Of a DNA stretch of 64,000 nt, positions 43,737 through 52,386 are shown piece by piece. The translations under genes were made by a program, and so were the position numbers. The notes under the pieces are model-generated. The model was not told the origin of the DNA and did not search any database. It worked only from the letters and a program-made list of their open reading frames with translations. Within the stretch, counting starts at the first letter, position 1; every line of letters starts with the position of its first letter. The DNA comes from DASTPP01 sp035762175. GTDB lineage: Bacteria; Myxococcota_A; Polyangia; Polyangiales; Polyangiaceae. The stretch is from assembly GCA_035762175.1 (NCBI GenBank), contig DASTPP010000238.1, positions 1-64,000 on the forward strand, read 5' to 3'.

Positions 43737-44344
43737 GGGCACCCCTATTATCGACAAGGCCGCGCGCGCGCATTGGGTTTCGTGCGCCGGGGCGGGGCAG
43801 GGGGGTGAGGCCCGCGCCGTGCGCCCGTCCGTCGCCCTGAACTTCGGCCCGCCCTCGGAGGCCGACCGCCAGCCCTGGCAGCGCGCCTGGGCCCGGGCCC
43901 TCGAGGGGCGCCTGCCCGAGGGGGCGCGGCGACCACCGGCCGCGCCCTCTTCGAGGCCGACACCAACGTCGCCATGCTCGCCGCGCACCTGACGCACGAC
44001 GGCTGGCCGCCCCGCCTCGCCGCGCACCTGACGCACGACGGCTGACCGCCCCGCACTTGCCGCGCTCGCGCGCGACCCCGCGCGCGGCCCCTTCGCTTCG
44101 CTGCTCGCGGGGGCGTTGCGCCGCGCGCCCGCCCCTCGGCGCGGGCGATGGCCTCGGAGCTCGCGCGCCTCGCGCCCGCCCTCGCCGCCCTGCCCTGGCC
44201 GCTCGCGCCCTGCGAGCAAGCAGCCTTAGGTTCGGCCGCAGGGCGTGCTACACTCACCCTCACGGGGCCCGGCGTGCGCACGGCCGGGCCCCCCGCCTTC
44301 GGCCTTCCCCTTCGCGTGCGCCCTTGTTTTGACCGGGTGACGCC
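43737..44344. other. Intergenic region with a gene remnant and tandem duplication
   Basis: No intact gene. A plus-strand piece near 43935-44045 reads ALFEADTNVAMLAAHLTHDG and ends in a stop; it looks like the end of a lost gene. Its last codons are duplicated in tandem (listed separately). A second GC-rich stretch to 44344 has no signal apart from the upstream region of the metzincin. Confidence 0.4.
43977..44054. repeat. Two tandem 39-bp repeats
   Basis: Copies 43977-44015 and 44016-44054, each starting CTCGCCGCGCACC, differ at a few bases; the change GGCTGG to GGCTGA creates a stop codon in the second. Confidence 0.85.
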
Positions 44345-45595
44345 ATGGCCCTTTCTTGCAAACCCTTCACGACGACGGGCGCGCTCGTCGCCGCCCTCAC
44401 CGCCCTCGCCGCCCTCGCGCCCGCCTGCGCGCCCGAGGGCTCGGGGCCCGGCGAGGGGGGGCGGGCGGCGGGCGTGCCCGCCAAGTTCCAGTCGTTCGAA
44501 GAGTTTCGCGCGTCGGTGTACCGCGAGCCCTGGGAGGGCGGCGCCTACATCGTCGAGGGCGACCTGCCCATCTTCGGCGACGACGAGCTGCGCGCCTACT
44601 ACGAGGGCCTGCGCTTCGGCGCGGGCGCCCTGGTGCTCGGCACGAGGGACGGCGGCGACGTCATCTGGGGCGAGAACGAACGCCTCAACCTCAGTTACTG
44701 CATCGACCGCACCTTCACCTCGGACGAAAGAGACACCATCGCCAATGATTTGGCCACCGCGGCCGCCCGCTGGCAGGCCGTCGCCGACGTGCACTTCGTC
44801 TACAAAGACGACCAGGACGACAGCTGCGACCGCGGCAACAACAACGTCACGTTCAACGTGACGAAGGTGCAGACCAACGAGAGGTACTTCGCCCGGGCGT
44901 TCTTCCCGAGCGACGGGCGCGACCGCCGCCAGCTGAACGTCGACCAGCTCGCCTTCGAGCCCTTTCGCGCCTCGAGCGTCGACGACGTGATGACGCACGA
45001 GCTCGGGCACATCCTCGGGTTTCGCCACGAGCACGGGCGCGCCGAGGCGACGCGCCAAAACCCCGAGGCCTGCTCCGAGAACATCGAGGGCTGGCACGCC
45101 TTCACGCCCTACGACGCGCGCTCGGTCATGGCGTACCCCGAGTGCGGCGGCTTCGACCAGGGCCAGTTCAAAATCTCGCCGTCCGACGAGCTCGGCGCCG
45201 CCGCGATCTACGGCGCCCCGGGGCGGGCCCAGCCGCCGGGCCCCACGCCGGTCGCCTACCGCTACGAGCTCGTCGGGCTCTCCGACAAGGACTTCAGCCC
45301 GCTGAACAATGCCTTCACCGCGCGCGGCGGCACGAACTTCGTCGCGGTGCTGCGGGGCGCGTCGGGCAACGTCCAGCCGAACCTCTTCGTCAACCGCGGC
45401 TCGGAGGCCCAGCCCGGCCTGGCCGAGTGCGAGCCGCAGATCGAAAACGACTCGCCCGAGACCTGCCGCATCCGGCTGCCCGACGGCCCCGACGTCGAGA
45501 TCCGCGTCAGCTACCAGGCCGCCAACGGCTCCGTCGATGCCCCGGCCGCCCTCAGCCTCACGGTCGTGTACGTCCCCGGCCTGAGCGGCGGCTGA
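44345..45595 (+). CDS. Metzincin-type zinc metalloprotease, lipoprotein
   Basis: The 416-aa product has a lipoprotein signal (LAALAPAC, Cys28). Residues about 115-290 are the protease domain: HELGHILGFRH (218-228) is the metzincin HExxHxxGxxH zinc site and SVMAYP provides the Met-turn. The N-terminal part (FQSFEEFRASVYREPWEGGA) is similar to M57/M10-like myxobacterial proteases. The last 110 residues (AYRYELVGLSDKDFSPLNNA to AALSLTVVYVP) form a beta-rich accessory domain. A surface-bound protease, probably for predation or nutrient release, is inferred. ATG 44345. Confidence 0.88.
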   Translation: MALSCKPFTTTGALVAALTALAALAPACAPEGSGPGEGGRAAGVPAKFQSFEEFRASVYREPWEGGAYIVEGDLPIFGDDELRAYYEGLRFGAGALVLGTRDGGDVIWGENERLNLSYCIDRTFTSDERDTIANDLATAAARWQAVADVHFVYKDDQDDSCDRGNNNVTFNVTKVQTNERYFARAFFPSDGRDRRQLNVDQLAFEPFRASSVDDVMTHELGHILGFRHEHGRAEATRQNPEACSENIEGWHAFTPYDARSVMAYPECGGFDQGQFKISPSDELGAAAIYGAPGRAQPPGPTPVAYRYELVGLSDKDFSPLNNAFTARGGTNFVAVLRGASGNVQPNLFVNRGSEAQPGLAECEPQIENDSPETCRIRLPDGPDVEIRVSYQAANGSVDAPAALSLTVVYVPGLSGG

Positions 45596-45628
45596 GGGCG
45601 GCCGCCGGCCGCGGGGCGCCGGGCCCGC

Positions 45629-47122
45629 TCAGCCCGCGGGCCCGAGGACGTCGTCGGCCGCGCGCCCGGCCTCGGCCCCCGCGGCCCCGGCCCCCCGCCC
45701 GAGGAGCGAGTCGGCGGCGCGCAGCCCGCTCGCGATCGCGTCGGGGATGCCGACGCCCCGCAGGCCGTTGCCCGCGAGCCTCAGCCAGGGGTGCCGCGCG
45801 GCGCGCGCCTCGATGGTGCGGGCGCGGTCGACGTGCCCGACGTAGTAGTGGGGCATGGCCCGCGCGTAGCGCCGCACCTGGGCGAAGTCGGGCGCGAGGC
45901 GGGCGCCGAGCAGCGCCTTGAGCTCGCCGAGCGCGCTCGCGACCAGCTCGGCGTCGCCCGCGCGGTCGAGCGGCGGGCTCGCGGGGCCGCCGAGGAATAC
46001 GCGCACGAGCTCGCGGCCCCGGGGCGCGCGGCCGGGCCACTTGCGGCTGGCGAAGGTCGCCGCGATCGAGGCGCGCGCCTCGGCCGCGGGCACGACGAAG
46101 CCGTAGCCCTGCAGGGGGCGGGCGAAGGCCTCGGCGGCGAAGCCGAAGGTGACCGTGGCGGCCGAGCCGTGCGCGAGCGCGCCGAGCAGGTCGGCGAGCG
46201 TCGCGTCGACCGGGGCGAGCAGATCGCGCTGCGCCCAGGCCGGCAGCGCCAGCACGACGGCGTCGGCCTCGTAACGGCCGGCGTCGGTGACGACCGCCGC
46301 CCGCCCCTCGCCCCGCGGCTCGACCGCGAGCGCCCGCTCGCCCAGGCGCAGGGCCCCCGGGGGCAGCGCCGCCGCGAGCGCGTCGGTGAGCACCCCCATG
46401 CCGCGGTCGAAGCTGGCGAAGAGCCCGTAGCGCGCGCCCCGGGCGGCCTCGGCGCCGCCGGCCGAGAGCGCCCGCCGCCGCAGCCCGAGGATGACGCTGC
46501 GCGAGCGCTGCTCTTCGTCGAGAAAGCGCGGCACCGTCGCGCGCATGCTCAGCCGCTCGGGGTCGGCGTTGTAGATGCCGCCGGCGAGCGGCTGCGCGAG
46601 CGCGGCGAGCATCTCGTCGCCGAAGCGCCGGCGCACGAACGAGGCGAGGCTCTCGTCGTCGCGCGCCGGGCCCCGGGGCAGGACGAGGTCGAGCGCCGCG
46701 CGCGCCTTGCCCCGCAGCGAGAGCACGCGCGTGGTCAAGAGCGGGCGCAGGCGCGAGGGCGCCACGAGCGAAAACCCGGGCGGGATCGGCCGGAGCGCGC
46801 CCCGGCGCACGACCCACGCCCCCTGCCGGCTCGGCAGCGTGCGCACCAGGCGGCCGCCCACGCCGAGCGCCTCGGCGAGCTCGACGGCGGCGACCTTCTC
46901 GCTCAGAAAGCCGTCGGCCCCGTGCTCGACGAGGAAGCCGTCGCGCGCGTCGGTGCCGACGAGCCCGCCGGCCCGCGCCGAGGCCTCGAGCACGACCACC
47001 TCGGCCGGCGGCTCGCCGCCGGGGCGCGGGCGCGCGAGCGCCCAGGCGGCCGAGAGGCCCGAGAGCCCGGCGCCGACCACGACGACCCGGCGGGGGGCGG
47101 CGCCCGCGGCGGCCGCGCTCAT
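45629..47122 (-). CDS. hemG: Protoporphyrinogen oxidase (HemG/HemY type)
   Basis: The 497-aa product starts with the FAD-binding motif VVVVGAGLSGLSAAWALA and RAGGLVGTDARDGFLVEHGA, typical of oxygen-dependent (HemY-type) protoporphyrinogen oxidase, and ends with RLAGNGLRGVGIPDAIASGL, the second FAD contact. It oxidises protoporphyrinogen IX to protoporphyrin IX, the step before ferrochelatase. It overlaps hemE by 4 nt (ATGA) and is co-transcribed with it. The central part LAQPLAGGIYNADPERLSMR is also conserved. Symbols hemG and hemY are both used for this type. Confidence 0.93.
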   Translation of the reverse strand: MSAAAAGAAPRRVVVVGAGLSGLSAAWALARPRPGGEPPAEVVVLEASARAGGLVGTDARDGFLVEHGADGFLSEKVAAVELAEALGVGGRLVRTLPSRQGAWVVRRGALRPIPPGFSLVAPSRLRPLLTTRVLSLRGKARAALDLVLPRGPARDDESLASFVRRRFGDEMLAALAQPLAGGIYNADPERLSMRATVPRFLDEEQRSRSVILGLRRRALSAGGAEAARGARYGLFASFDRGMGVLTDALAAALPPGALRLGERALAVEPRGEGRAAVVTDAGRYEADAVVLALPAWAQRDLLAPVDATLADLLGALAHGSAATVTFGFAAEAFARPLQGYGFVVPAAEARASIAATFASRKWPGRAPRGRELVRVFLGGPASPPLDRAGDAELVASALGELKALLGARLAPDFAQVRRYARAMPHYYVGHVDRARTIEARAARHPWLRLAGNGLRGVGIPDAIASGLRAADSLLGRGAGAAGAEAGRAADDVLGPAG

Positions 47123-48174
47123 CGGGCCGAGTACTCGTGCACCTCGTCGACGAGCGCGCGCACGTGGTCGACCGGCGTGTGCGGCAGGATGCCGTGGCCG
47201 AGGTTGAAGATGTAGCCGGGCCGCCCCCGCATCTGGTCGACGAGCGCGCGGGCGCGCCGCTTGATCTCGGCGACGGGCCCGAAGAGCGTCACCGGGTCGA
47301 GGTTGCCCTGCACCGCCACGACGCTCGCCGGCATCTGCCGCGCCGCCTCGCCGAGGTCGACCCGCCAGTCGACGCCGATGACCGGCGCCCCGCACGCGGC
47401 CACCTCGCCGAGGTAGGCCCCGGTGCCCGTGCCGAAGCTGACGACCGGCACGCCCGGCCTCACCCCCGCCACGATCGCCTTCATGTGCGGCAAGACGTGC
47501 TCGCGGTAGTCTTCGGGGCCGAGCGCGCCCGCCCAGCTGTCGAAGAGCTGCACCGCCTGCGCCCCCGCCTCGACCTGGGCGTTCAGGTAGCGCACCGTGG
47601 CGCGCGCGAGCTTCTCCATCAGCGCGCGGAAGGCGCCCGGGTCTTTGTAGAGCAGGGTCTTGGTGAGCACGTAGTTCTTCGAGCCGCCGCCCTCGATGAG
47701 GTACGAGGCGAGCGTGAAGGGCGCCCCCGCGAAGCCGATGAGCGGCACCTTCGGCAGCTCGGCGCGCACCTTGCGAATCGCCTCGAGCACGTAGCCGAGC
47801 GTCGCGCCGACGTCGACGTCGGCCACGAGCGCGTCGATGCCCGCCGCGTCGCGCACCGGCTTCAAGATCTGCGGCCCGTCGCCCTCCTTGTTGAAGGCGA
47901 TGGGCGCGCCCATCGGCTCGAGCAGGAGCAAGATGTCGGCGAAGATGATGCCCGCGTCGACCCCGAGCTGGCGCACCGCGAACACCGTCACCTCGGCGGC
48001 GAGGTCGGGCGTGCGGCACAGCTCGAGGAAGCTGACGCGCTCGCGGATGGCGCGGTACTCGGCCTGGTAGCGGCCCGCCTGGCGCATCAGCCAGACCGGC
48101 ACGAAGGGCGGGGCCTCGCCCCGGCAGGCCTTCAAGAAGGGCGCGTCCGAAACGTCGTCGTGCGTGGGGTTCAC
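47119..48174 (-). CDS. hemE: Uroporphyrinogen decarboxylase
   Basis: The 351-aa product has the conserved N-terminus PVWLMRQAGRYQAEYRAIRE, IIFADILLLLEPMGAPIAF, GFAGAPFTLASYLIEGGGSK and GVDWRVDLGEA, then GHGILPHTPVDHVRALVDEV at the end. It converts uroporphyrinogen III to coproporphyrinogen III. The start is GTG 48174, just before NPTHDDVSDAPF. It is first in the hemE-hemG operon. hemH lies divergently 121 bp away; hemN/hemF are not in the window. Confidence 0.96.
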   Translation of the reverse strand: MNPTHDDVSDAPFLKACRGEAPPFVPVWLMRQAGRYQAEYRAIRERVSFLELCRTPDLAAEVTVFAVRQLGVDAGIIFADILLLLEPMGAPIAFNKEGDGPQILKPVRDAAGIDALVADVDVGATLGYVLEAIRKVRAELPKVPLIGFAGAPFTLASYLIEGGGSKNYVLTKTLLYKDPGAFRALMEKLARATVRYLNAQVEAGAQAVQLFDSWAGALGPEDYREHVLPHMKAIVAGVRPGVPVVSFGTGTGAYLGEVAACGAPVIGVDWRVDLGEAARQMPASVVAVQGNLDPVTLFGPVAEIKRRARALVDQMRGRPGYIFNLGHGILPHTPVDHVRALVDEVHEYSAR

Positions 48175-48295
48175 GGGCGCTAGCCTGGCGAGAGCCGCGC
48201 GGGGCGTCAACGCGCCTTCGCGCCCCCCGGCCGGGCGGGCGCCGTTTCGGGCCCCTTGGCGAGCGGTCGGCCCGCGTGCACCATCGAACGCCCCC

Positions 48296-49216
48296 ATGAG
48301 CCCCCCCTCCGGCGTCCTGCTCTCGGCCCACGGCACCGTCACCGATCCCGACGACATCCCTGCATTTTTGCAGAACATCCGGCGGGGCCGCCCCACCCCC
48401 CAGGCCATCGTCGACGAGGTGCGGCACCGCTTCCATGCCATCGGCGGCTCGCCCCTGCTCGCCACGACGCGGGGCGTGGCCGAGGCGCTCGCGTCGCGGC
48501 TCGGCGCGCCCGTCTTCGTCGGCATGCGGCTCTGGCACCCCTACATCGCCGAGGCCCTCGACGAGGCCGAGCGCCGGGGCGTCCGGCGCCTGCTCTCGCT
48601 GCCGCTCGCGCCGCAGAGCACCCACGTCTACAACGACGCGGTGCGCGAGGCCCTCGCCGCCCGCCGCGCCGAGGGCCGCCCCGTGCCCGAGCTCGTCGAG
48701 GCGCCGCCCTGGGGGCTCGAGCCGCTCTTGGTCGGCGCCTTCGCCGAGGCCGTCGGCGAGGCGCTCGCCCGCTTCGAGCCGGGCGAGCGCGGGCGCGTCG
48801 GGCTCGCGCTCTCGGCCCACAGCCTGCCCAAGCGCGTCATCGACGCGGGCGACCCCTACGAGCGGCAGTTCCGAGAGATGGCCGACGCCGTCGCCGCGCG
48901 CGTCGGCCACCCGGGGCCGACCCTCGTCGCCTTCCAGAGCCAGGGCATGGACGGCGGCGAGTGGCTCGGCCCCGACCTGCCCCGCGCCTTCGCCGAGCTG
49001 CGCGCCCGGGGCGCCGAGCACGTCGTCGTCGCCGCCATCGGCTTTCTGTCGGACCACGTCGAGACCCTCTACGACCTCGACGTCGACGCGCCCCGGCTCG
49101 CCCGCGAGGCGGGCTTCGGCCGCTTCGAGCGCGCCCCGAGCCTGAACCTGCGCCCCGCCTTCCTCGACGCCCTCGAGGCCGTCGCGCGCCGCGGGCTCGG
49201 CCTCGGCCCGGCATGA
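48296..49216 (+). CDS. hemH: Ferrochelatase
   Basis: The 306-aa product starts PSGVLLSAHGTVTDPDDIPA and contains LPLAPQSTHVYNDAVREALA, ALSAHSLPKRVIDAGDPYER (the SAHSLP motif with the catalytic His) and VVAAIGFLSDHVETLYDLDV (GF-SDH-ET-YD). It inserts Fe(II) into protoporphyrin IX or, in some lineages, coproporphyrin III. Because hemG here is of the protoporphyrinogen type, the classical end of the pathway is likely. ATG 48296; it diverges from hemE. Confidence 0.95.
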   Translation: MSPPSGVLLSAHGTVTDPDDIPAFLQNIRRGRPTPQAIVDEVRHRFHAIGGSPLLATTRGVAEALASRLGAPVFVGMRLWHPYIAEALDEAERRGVRRLLSLPLAPQSTHVYNDAVREALAARRAEGRPVPELVEAPPWGLEPLLVGAFAEAVGEALARFEPGERGRVGLALSAHSLPKRVIDAGDPYERQFREMADAVAARVGHPGPTLVAFQSQGMDGGEWLGPDLPRAFAELRARGAEHVVVAAIGFLSDHVETLYDLDVDAPRLAREAGFGRFERAPSLNLRPAFLDALEAVARRGLGLGPA

Positions 49217-49319
49217 GGGGCGGCCGCCCGGGCCCCCGCCCCGCGACGATCGGGCGGGCCCCGGGGGGCCGCCGGCGAGGGCGTATCGCGCGGGGGGCGT
49301 CTGTGCTAGAACGCGCGCC

Positions 49320-49862
49320 ATGACGCTTTGGAGCAAGAGCCTCCTGCCCTTCGCCCTGGCGGCGCTCGCGTGGGGTGCCTCGGGCTGTGACGACCGCGAG
49401 CCGCTCGAGGTCGCCAACCAGGTCGACTACGACCGCTTCTCGGGCCGCTGGTACGAGATCGCGCGCCTGCCCCGCGCCACGCAGAAAGACTGCTACGGCA
49501 CGACCTCGTTCTACGAGCGCAGCGGCGCCGACTCGCTGCGCATCACGCACGAGTGCGCGCTGGGCAAGTTCGACGGGCCCTACCACGGCGTCGAGACCTC
49601 GGCGACGATGCCCGATGCCGCCGAGCCCGCGAAGCTCTCGGTCAAGATCAACATCTACCGCGGCGACTACTGGGTGCTCGAGGTCGGCGAGGGCTACGAG
49701 TACGCCGTCGTCGGCCACCCCTCGCGCGACTACTTGTGGATCTTGAGCCGCACCCCGCAGCTCCCCGACGACGTGCTGCAGGGCATCTTGAGCCGCACGA
49801 AGGCGAAGAAGTTCGACGTCGACCGGCTCGAGTACACGCCCCAGCGGGCCGCCCTGCCGTGA
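49320..49862 (+). CDS. blc: Bacterial lipocalin (Blc-like), lipoprotein
   Basis: The 180-aa product has a signal with lipobox WGASGC (Cys near 23). It begins with VDYDRFSGRWYEIARLPRAT, the lipocalin G-x-W motif, and continues with YRGDYWVLEVGEGYEYAVVG and YLWILSRTPQLPDDVL, both typical of Blc/apolipoprotein D relatives. It probably binds lysophospholipids or fatty acids at the outer membrane. Its stop overlaps the start of the next gene (GTGA), so they are translationally coupled. The upstream 100 bp carry no clear promoter motif. Confidence 0.93.
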   Translation: MTLWSKSLLPFALAALAWGASGCDDREPLEVANQVDYDRFSGRWYEIARLPRATQKDCYGTTSFYERSGADSLRITHECALGKFDGPYHGVETSATMPDAAEPAKLSVKINIYRGDYWVLEVGEGYEYAVVGHPSRDYLWILSRTPQLPDDVLQGILSRTKAKKFDVDRLEYTPQRAALP

Positions 49863-50338
49863 GCCGGCGCGGGGCCCTCGTCGGGCTCGCGCTCGGGCTC
49901 GCCGCCGCCCCCCGCCCCTCGGCCGCCTCGCCCGCCTACTCGACCCTGCTCGCCCAGCGGGTCGGGGCCGCGACCGAGCCGGCCTGCGGCGTCTGCCACG
50001 GGGCCGACCCGGCCGTCGACCCCCTGACCATGACGCCCTTCGGCCAGGCCCTGCGCGATCGGGGCTTCACCGACAGCTCGAACCTCGTCGCCGCCTTCGA
50101 CCAGATGGCCGCCGAGAAGGTCGACAGCGACGGCGACAAGGCGCTCGACACCGACGAGCTCGGCTGGGGCGGCGACCCCAACGGCTACGACGGCGTGCGC
50201 GGCGAGCCGACGCCCGAGGTGCGCCAGGGCTTCTGCGGCGTCGGGCCCGGCCCGGGCGCGAGGGCGCCGGCGGGCGTGGCCCTCGCGGCGCTCTTCGGGC
50301 TCGCCGCGATCGGGCGCCGGCGGCCGAAGAAGGGCTGA
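49859..50338 (+). CDS. CxxCH protein with MYXO-CTERM-like tail
   Basis: The 159-aa product starts at GTG 49859, inside the lipocalin stop. It has a signal peptide (LVGLALGLAAAPRPSAAS), one haem-binding motif CGVCHG, and a Ca-binding-like DSDGDKALDTDELG. The end, CGVGPGPGARAPAG followed by a hydrophobic stretch and RRRPKK, is like the MYXO-CTERM sorting signal. A small, surface-anchored monohaem protein is inferred; the CxxCH could also bind another metal. Coupling to a lipocalin is unusual. Confidence 0.72.
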   Translation: MSRRGALVGLALGLAAAPRPSAASPAYSTLLAQRVGAATEPACGVCHGADPAVDPLTMTPFGQALRDRGFTDSSNLVAAFDQMAAEKVDSDGDKALDTDELGWGGDPNGYDGVRGEPTPEVRQGFCGVGPGPGARAPAGVALAALFGLAAIGRRRPKKG

Positions 50339-50445
50339 CCGGCGCCCCCTGCGCCAGCGCGCGCCCTCCGGGCTGACCGGCGCCCCCCGCGCTTCAGCGC
50401 GCTCCGGGCTGACCGGCGCCCCCCGCGCTTCAGCGCGCGCCCTCA
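50332..50445. repeat. Three tandem copies (36-40 bp) between two stop codons
   Basis: Copies begin GGGCTGACCGGCGCCCC at 50332, 50370 and 50406. The first carries the stop of the CxxCH gene and the third reaches the stop of the convergent S1-domain gene (50443). Confidence 0.85.
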
Positions 50446-52263
50446 GGGCTGCGTCTGACTCTTCTTGAGCAAGTCGGCGAGCGTGCCGAACTTCGCCTCT
50501 TTGGCGACGCTCGCGCGGTACTCGTTGTAGGCGGCCTTCTCGCTGTCTTCGCGCATCGCCTTGACGCTGAGCTTGGCCTCGCCGCGCTTCGGATCGACCT
50601 CGAGCACCTTCACCTCGTGCTCGCTGCCCACGGGGAAGTGCTTGCGCAGGTCGGTGCCGCGGGGCGTGCCGGTGTGGCCGGCGGGCACGAAGCCGCGGGC
50701 GTGGCGGCCGGTGGCGCCGAGGATGCGCACGACCAGGCCGCGCGCCTCGGCGGCGACGACGGACACCTTGACGAGCTTGTGGGGCGCGACCCGCTGCTTC
50801 ATGCCCGCCTCGGCCTCGGGGGGCGCGGGGTGCAGGGCGATGCGCTTGGTGCCCGGGTCCATCGAGGCGACGACGACCTCGACCTCTTGGCCCTCTTTGA
50901 CGACGTCTTCGGGCTTCTCGATGCGCTTGATCGAGAGGTCGGGGGTGGCGATGAGGCCGTCGAGGCCGGGCTCGAGGGTGACGAAGGCGCCGAACGGCTG
51001 GATGCGCGCCACCGTGCCCTTGTGCCGGGTGCCGGGGGCGTACTTCGAGCGCAGGCCCTCCCAGGGGTCGGGCTCGGTGGCCTTCTTCGAGAGCCAGAGC
51101 TTGCCCTTCTCGTCGATGCGCACGACCTTGACGTCGATCTCGTCGCCGACCTTGAGCGCGTCTTGCACCCGGGCGCGCGGGTCGTGGGCGACCTCGGACG
51201 CGTGCACGAGGCCCTCGACGTCGTCGGCCGAGGGGATGGCCACGAAGGCGCCCCACTGCACGATGCTGCGCACGACGCCCTTGACGGTCGAGCCGACGGC
51301 GAGCTTGGCGAGGCTCGATTCGCGCTGCTTCTTGTGCGACTCTTCGAGAATGGCGCGGCGCGAGAGCACGACGTCGCGCCCGCGCTTGGCGTACTGCTCG
51401 ACGTAGAAGGGCAGCGACTGGCCGATGAGGTGGCCGAGGTCGCTGCCGAGCCGCAGGTCGACGTGGCTGGCGGGGGCGAAGGCCCGCAGGCCGCCGACGT
51501 AGACCTCGACGCCGCCCTTGATGGCGCCGGTGACGAGGCCGATGACCGTCGACTTCTCTTCGAAGGCCTTCTCGACGAGGGGCTTGGCCTCTTCTTCGCG
51601 CAGCGGCTTGCGGCTGATGACGACGAGCCCGCCGCGCGAGCCGTCGCCGATGACCTGCGCGACGAAGCGGTCGCCGACGGCCGGCACCATGTCGTCGCCG
51701 GCGAGCTCGGAGCGGTCGAAGATGGCGAGCGCCTTGCCCGCGAGGTCGACCATGATGGCATTATCGAGGATGGCCGTGACGCGCCCGTAGACCTCTTCGC
51801 CGAACTGGAAGGCGGCGCGGTCGCGCGGGGCGGGCTTGCCCGGGCGGGGCTTGCCCGCCCGCTCGCCGCCCTCGCCGGGCGCCGACGACGACGCGGGCCC
51901 GGAGGCCTCGAGCGGGGGCCCCTCGGGCCCGGAGGCCACGCCGGCGGCCTTCTTGGCGCGGCGCCGGCGCTTCTTCTTCTTGTCGCCGCCCTCGGTCGGG
52001 GGGCCCTCGGGCCCCGAGGGCCCGCCCTCGTCGTCGTCGTCGTCGCCCTCGTCGGACGCATCGGCGGCCTCGAGCTCGGCGCCCCCCGAAGAAGGCTCGC
52101 CCGACCCCTGCGGGCCGCCGCTCTCGGGCGATTCGGGGGGAAGGGCGGACGCGGTCGCCTTCGCCTCGGGGCCGCCCGAGGAGGGGGCGGAGGCGGCGGG
52201 CGGGGCCTCGGGGGCGGGGGCGGCGCCTTCGCCGGGGGCCGGGGCGTTGGTGGGGTCGGTCAT
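50443..52263 (-). CDS. S1 RNA-binding domain protein with disordered N-terminus
   Basis: The 606-aa product starts with about 150 residues of Pro/Ala/Gly/Glu-rich sequence containing a KKKKRRRRAKKA patch. Then come about five S1-type OB-folds: FGEEVYGRVTAILDNAIMVD, KSTVIGLVTGAIKGGVEVYV, GSTVKGVVRSIVQWGAFVAI, GTRHKGTVARIQPFGAFVTL and a weaker last one. The layout resembles ribosomal protein S1 shortened in the front and with an added basic-acidic tail. It may be S1 itself or a second S1-like RNA chaperone; a true rpsA elsewhere in the genome would decide. Single gene, own promoter near 52300. Confidence 0.85.
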   Translation of the reverse strand: MTDPTNAPAPGEGAAPAPEAPPAASAPSSGGPEAKATASALPPESPESGGPQGSGEPSSGGAELEAADASDEGDDDDDEGGPSGPEGPPTEGGDKKKKRRRRAKKAAGVASGPEGPPLEASGPASSSAPGEGGERAGKPRPGKPAPRDRAAFQFGEEVYGRVTAILDNAIMVDLAGKALAIFDRSELAGDDMVPAVGDRFVAQVIGDGSRGGLVVISRKPLREEEAKPLVEKAFEEKSTVIGLVTGAIKGGVEVYVGGLRAFAPASHVDLRLGSDLGHLIGQSLPFYVEQYAKRGRDVVLSRRAILEESHKKQRESSLAKLAVGSTVKGVVRSIVQWGAFVAIPSADDVEGLVHASEVAHDPRARVQDALKVGDEIDVKVVRIDEKGKLWLSKKATEPDPWEGLRSKYAPGTRHKGTVARIQPFGAFVTLEPGLDGLIATPDLSIKRIEKPEDVVKEGQEVEVVVASMDPGTKRIALHPAPPEAEAGMKQRVAPHKLVKVSVVAAEARGLVVRILGATGRHARGFVPAGHTGTPRGTDLRKHFPVGSEHEVKVLEVDPKRGEAKLSVKAMREDSEKAAYNEYRASVAKEAKFGTLADLLKKSQTQP

Positions 52264-52386
52264 CAGCGAGCTCTCTTGCGAGGGGAGGGCCTCACCCTTT
52301 AGCTGAAACGTTGCGCGGTCGAAAGGGACAGCCTTGCCAAAGAAGCCGTTTCGTGAACCCCGACCCGGCGCGGCCCGAGCTCCGCG

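Noticed and set aside
45629..49417. Treating hemG as part of a 1262-codon protein
   Set aside because: The frame is open upstream of hemG only because it lies antisense or out of phase with hemE and hemH. The FAD motif starts directly after ATG 47122, which overlaps the hemE stop.
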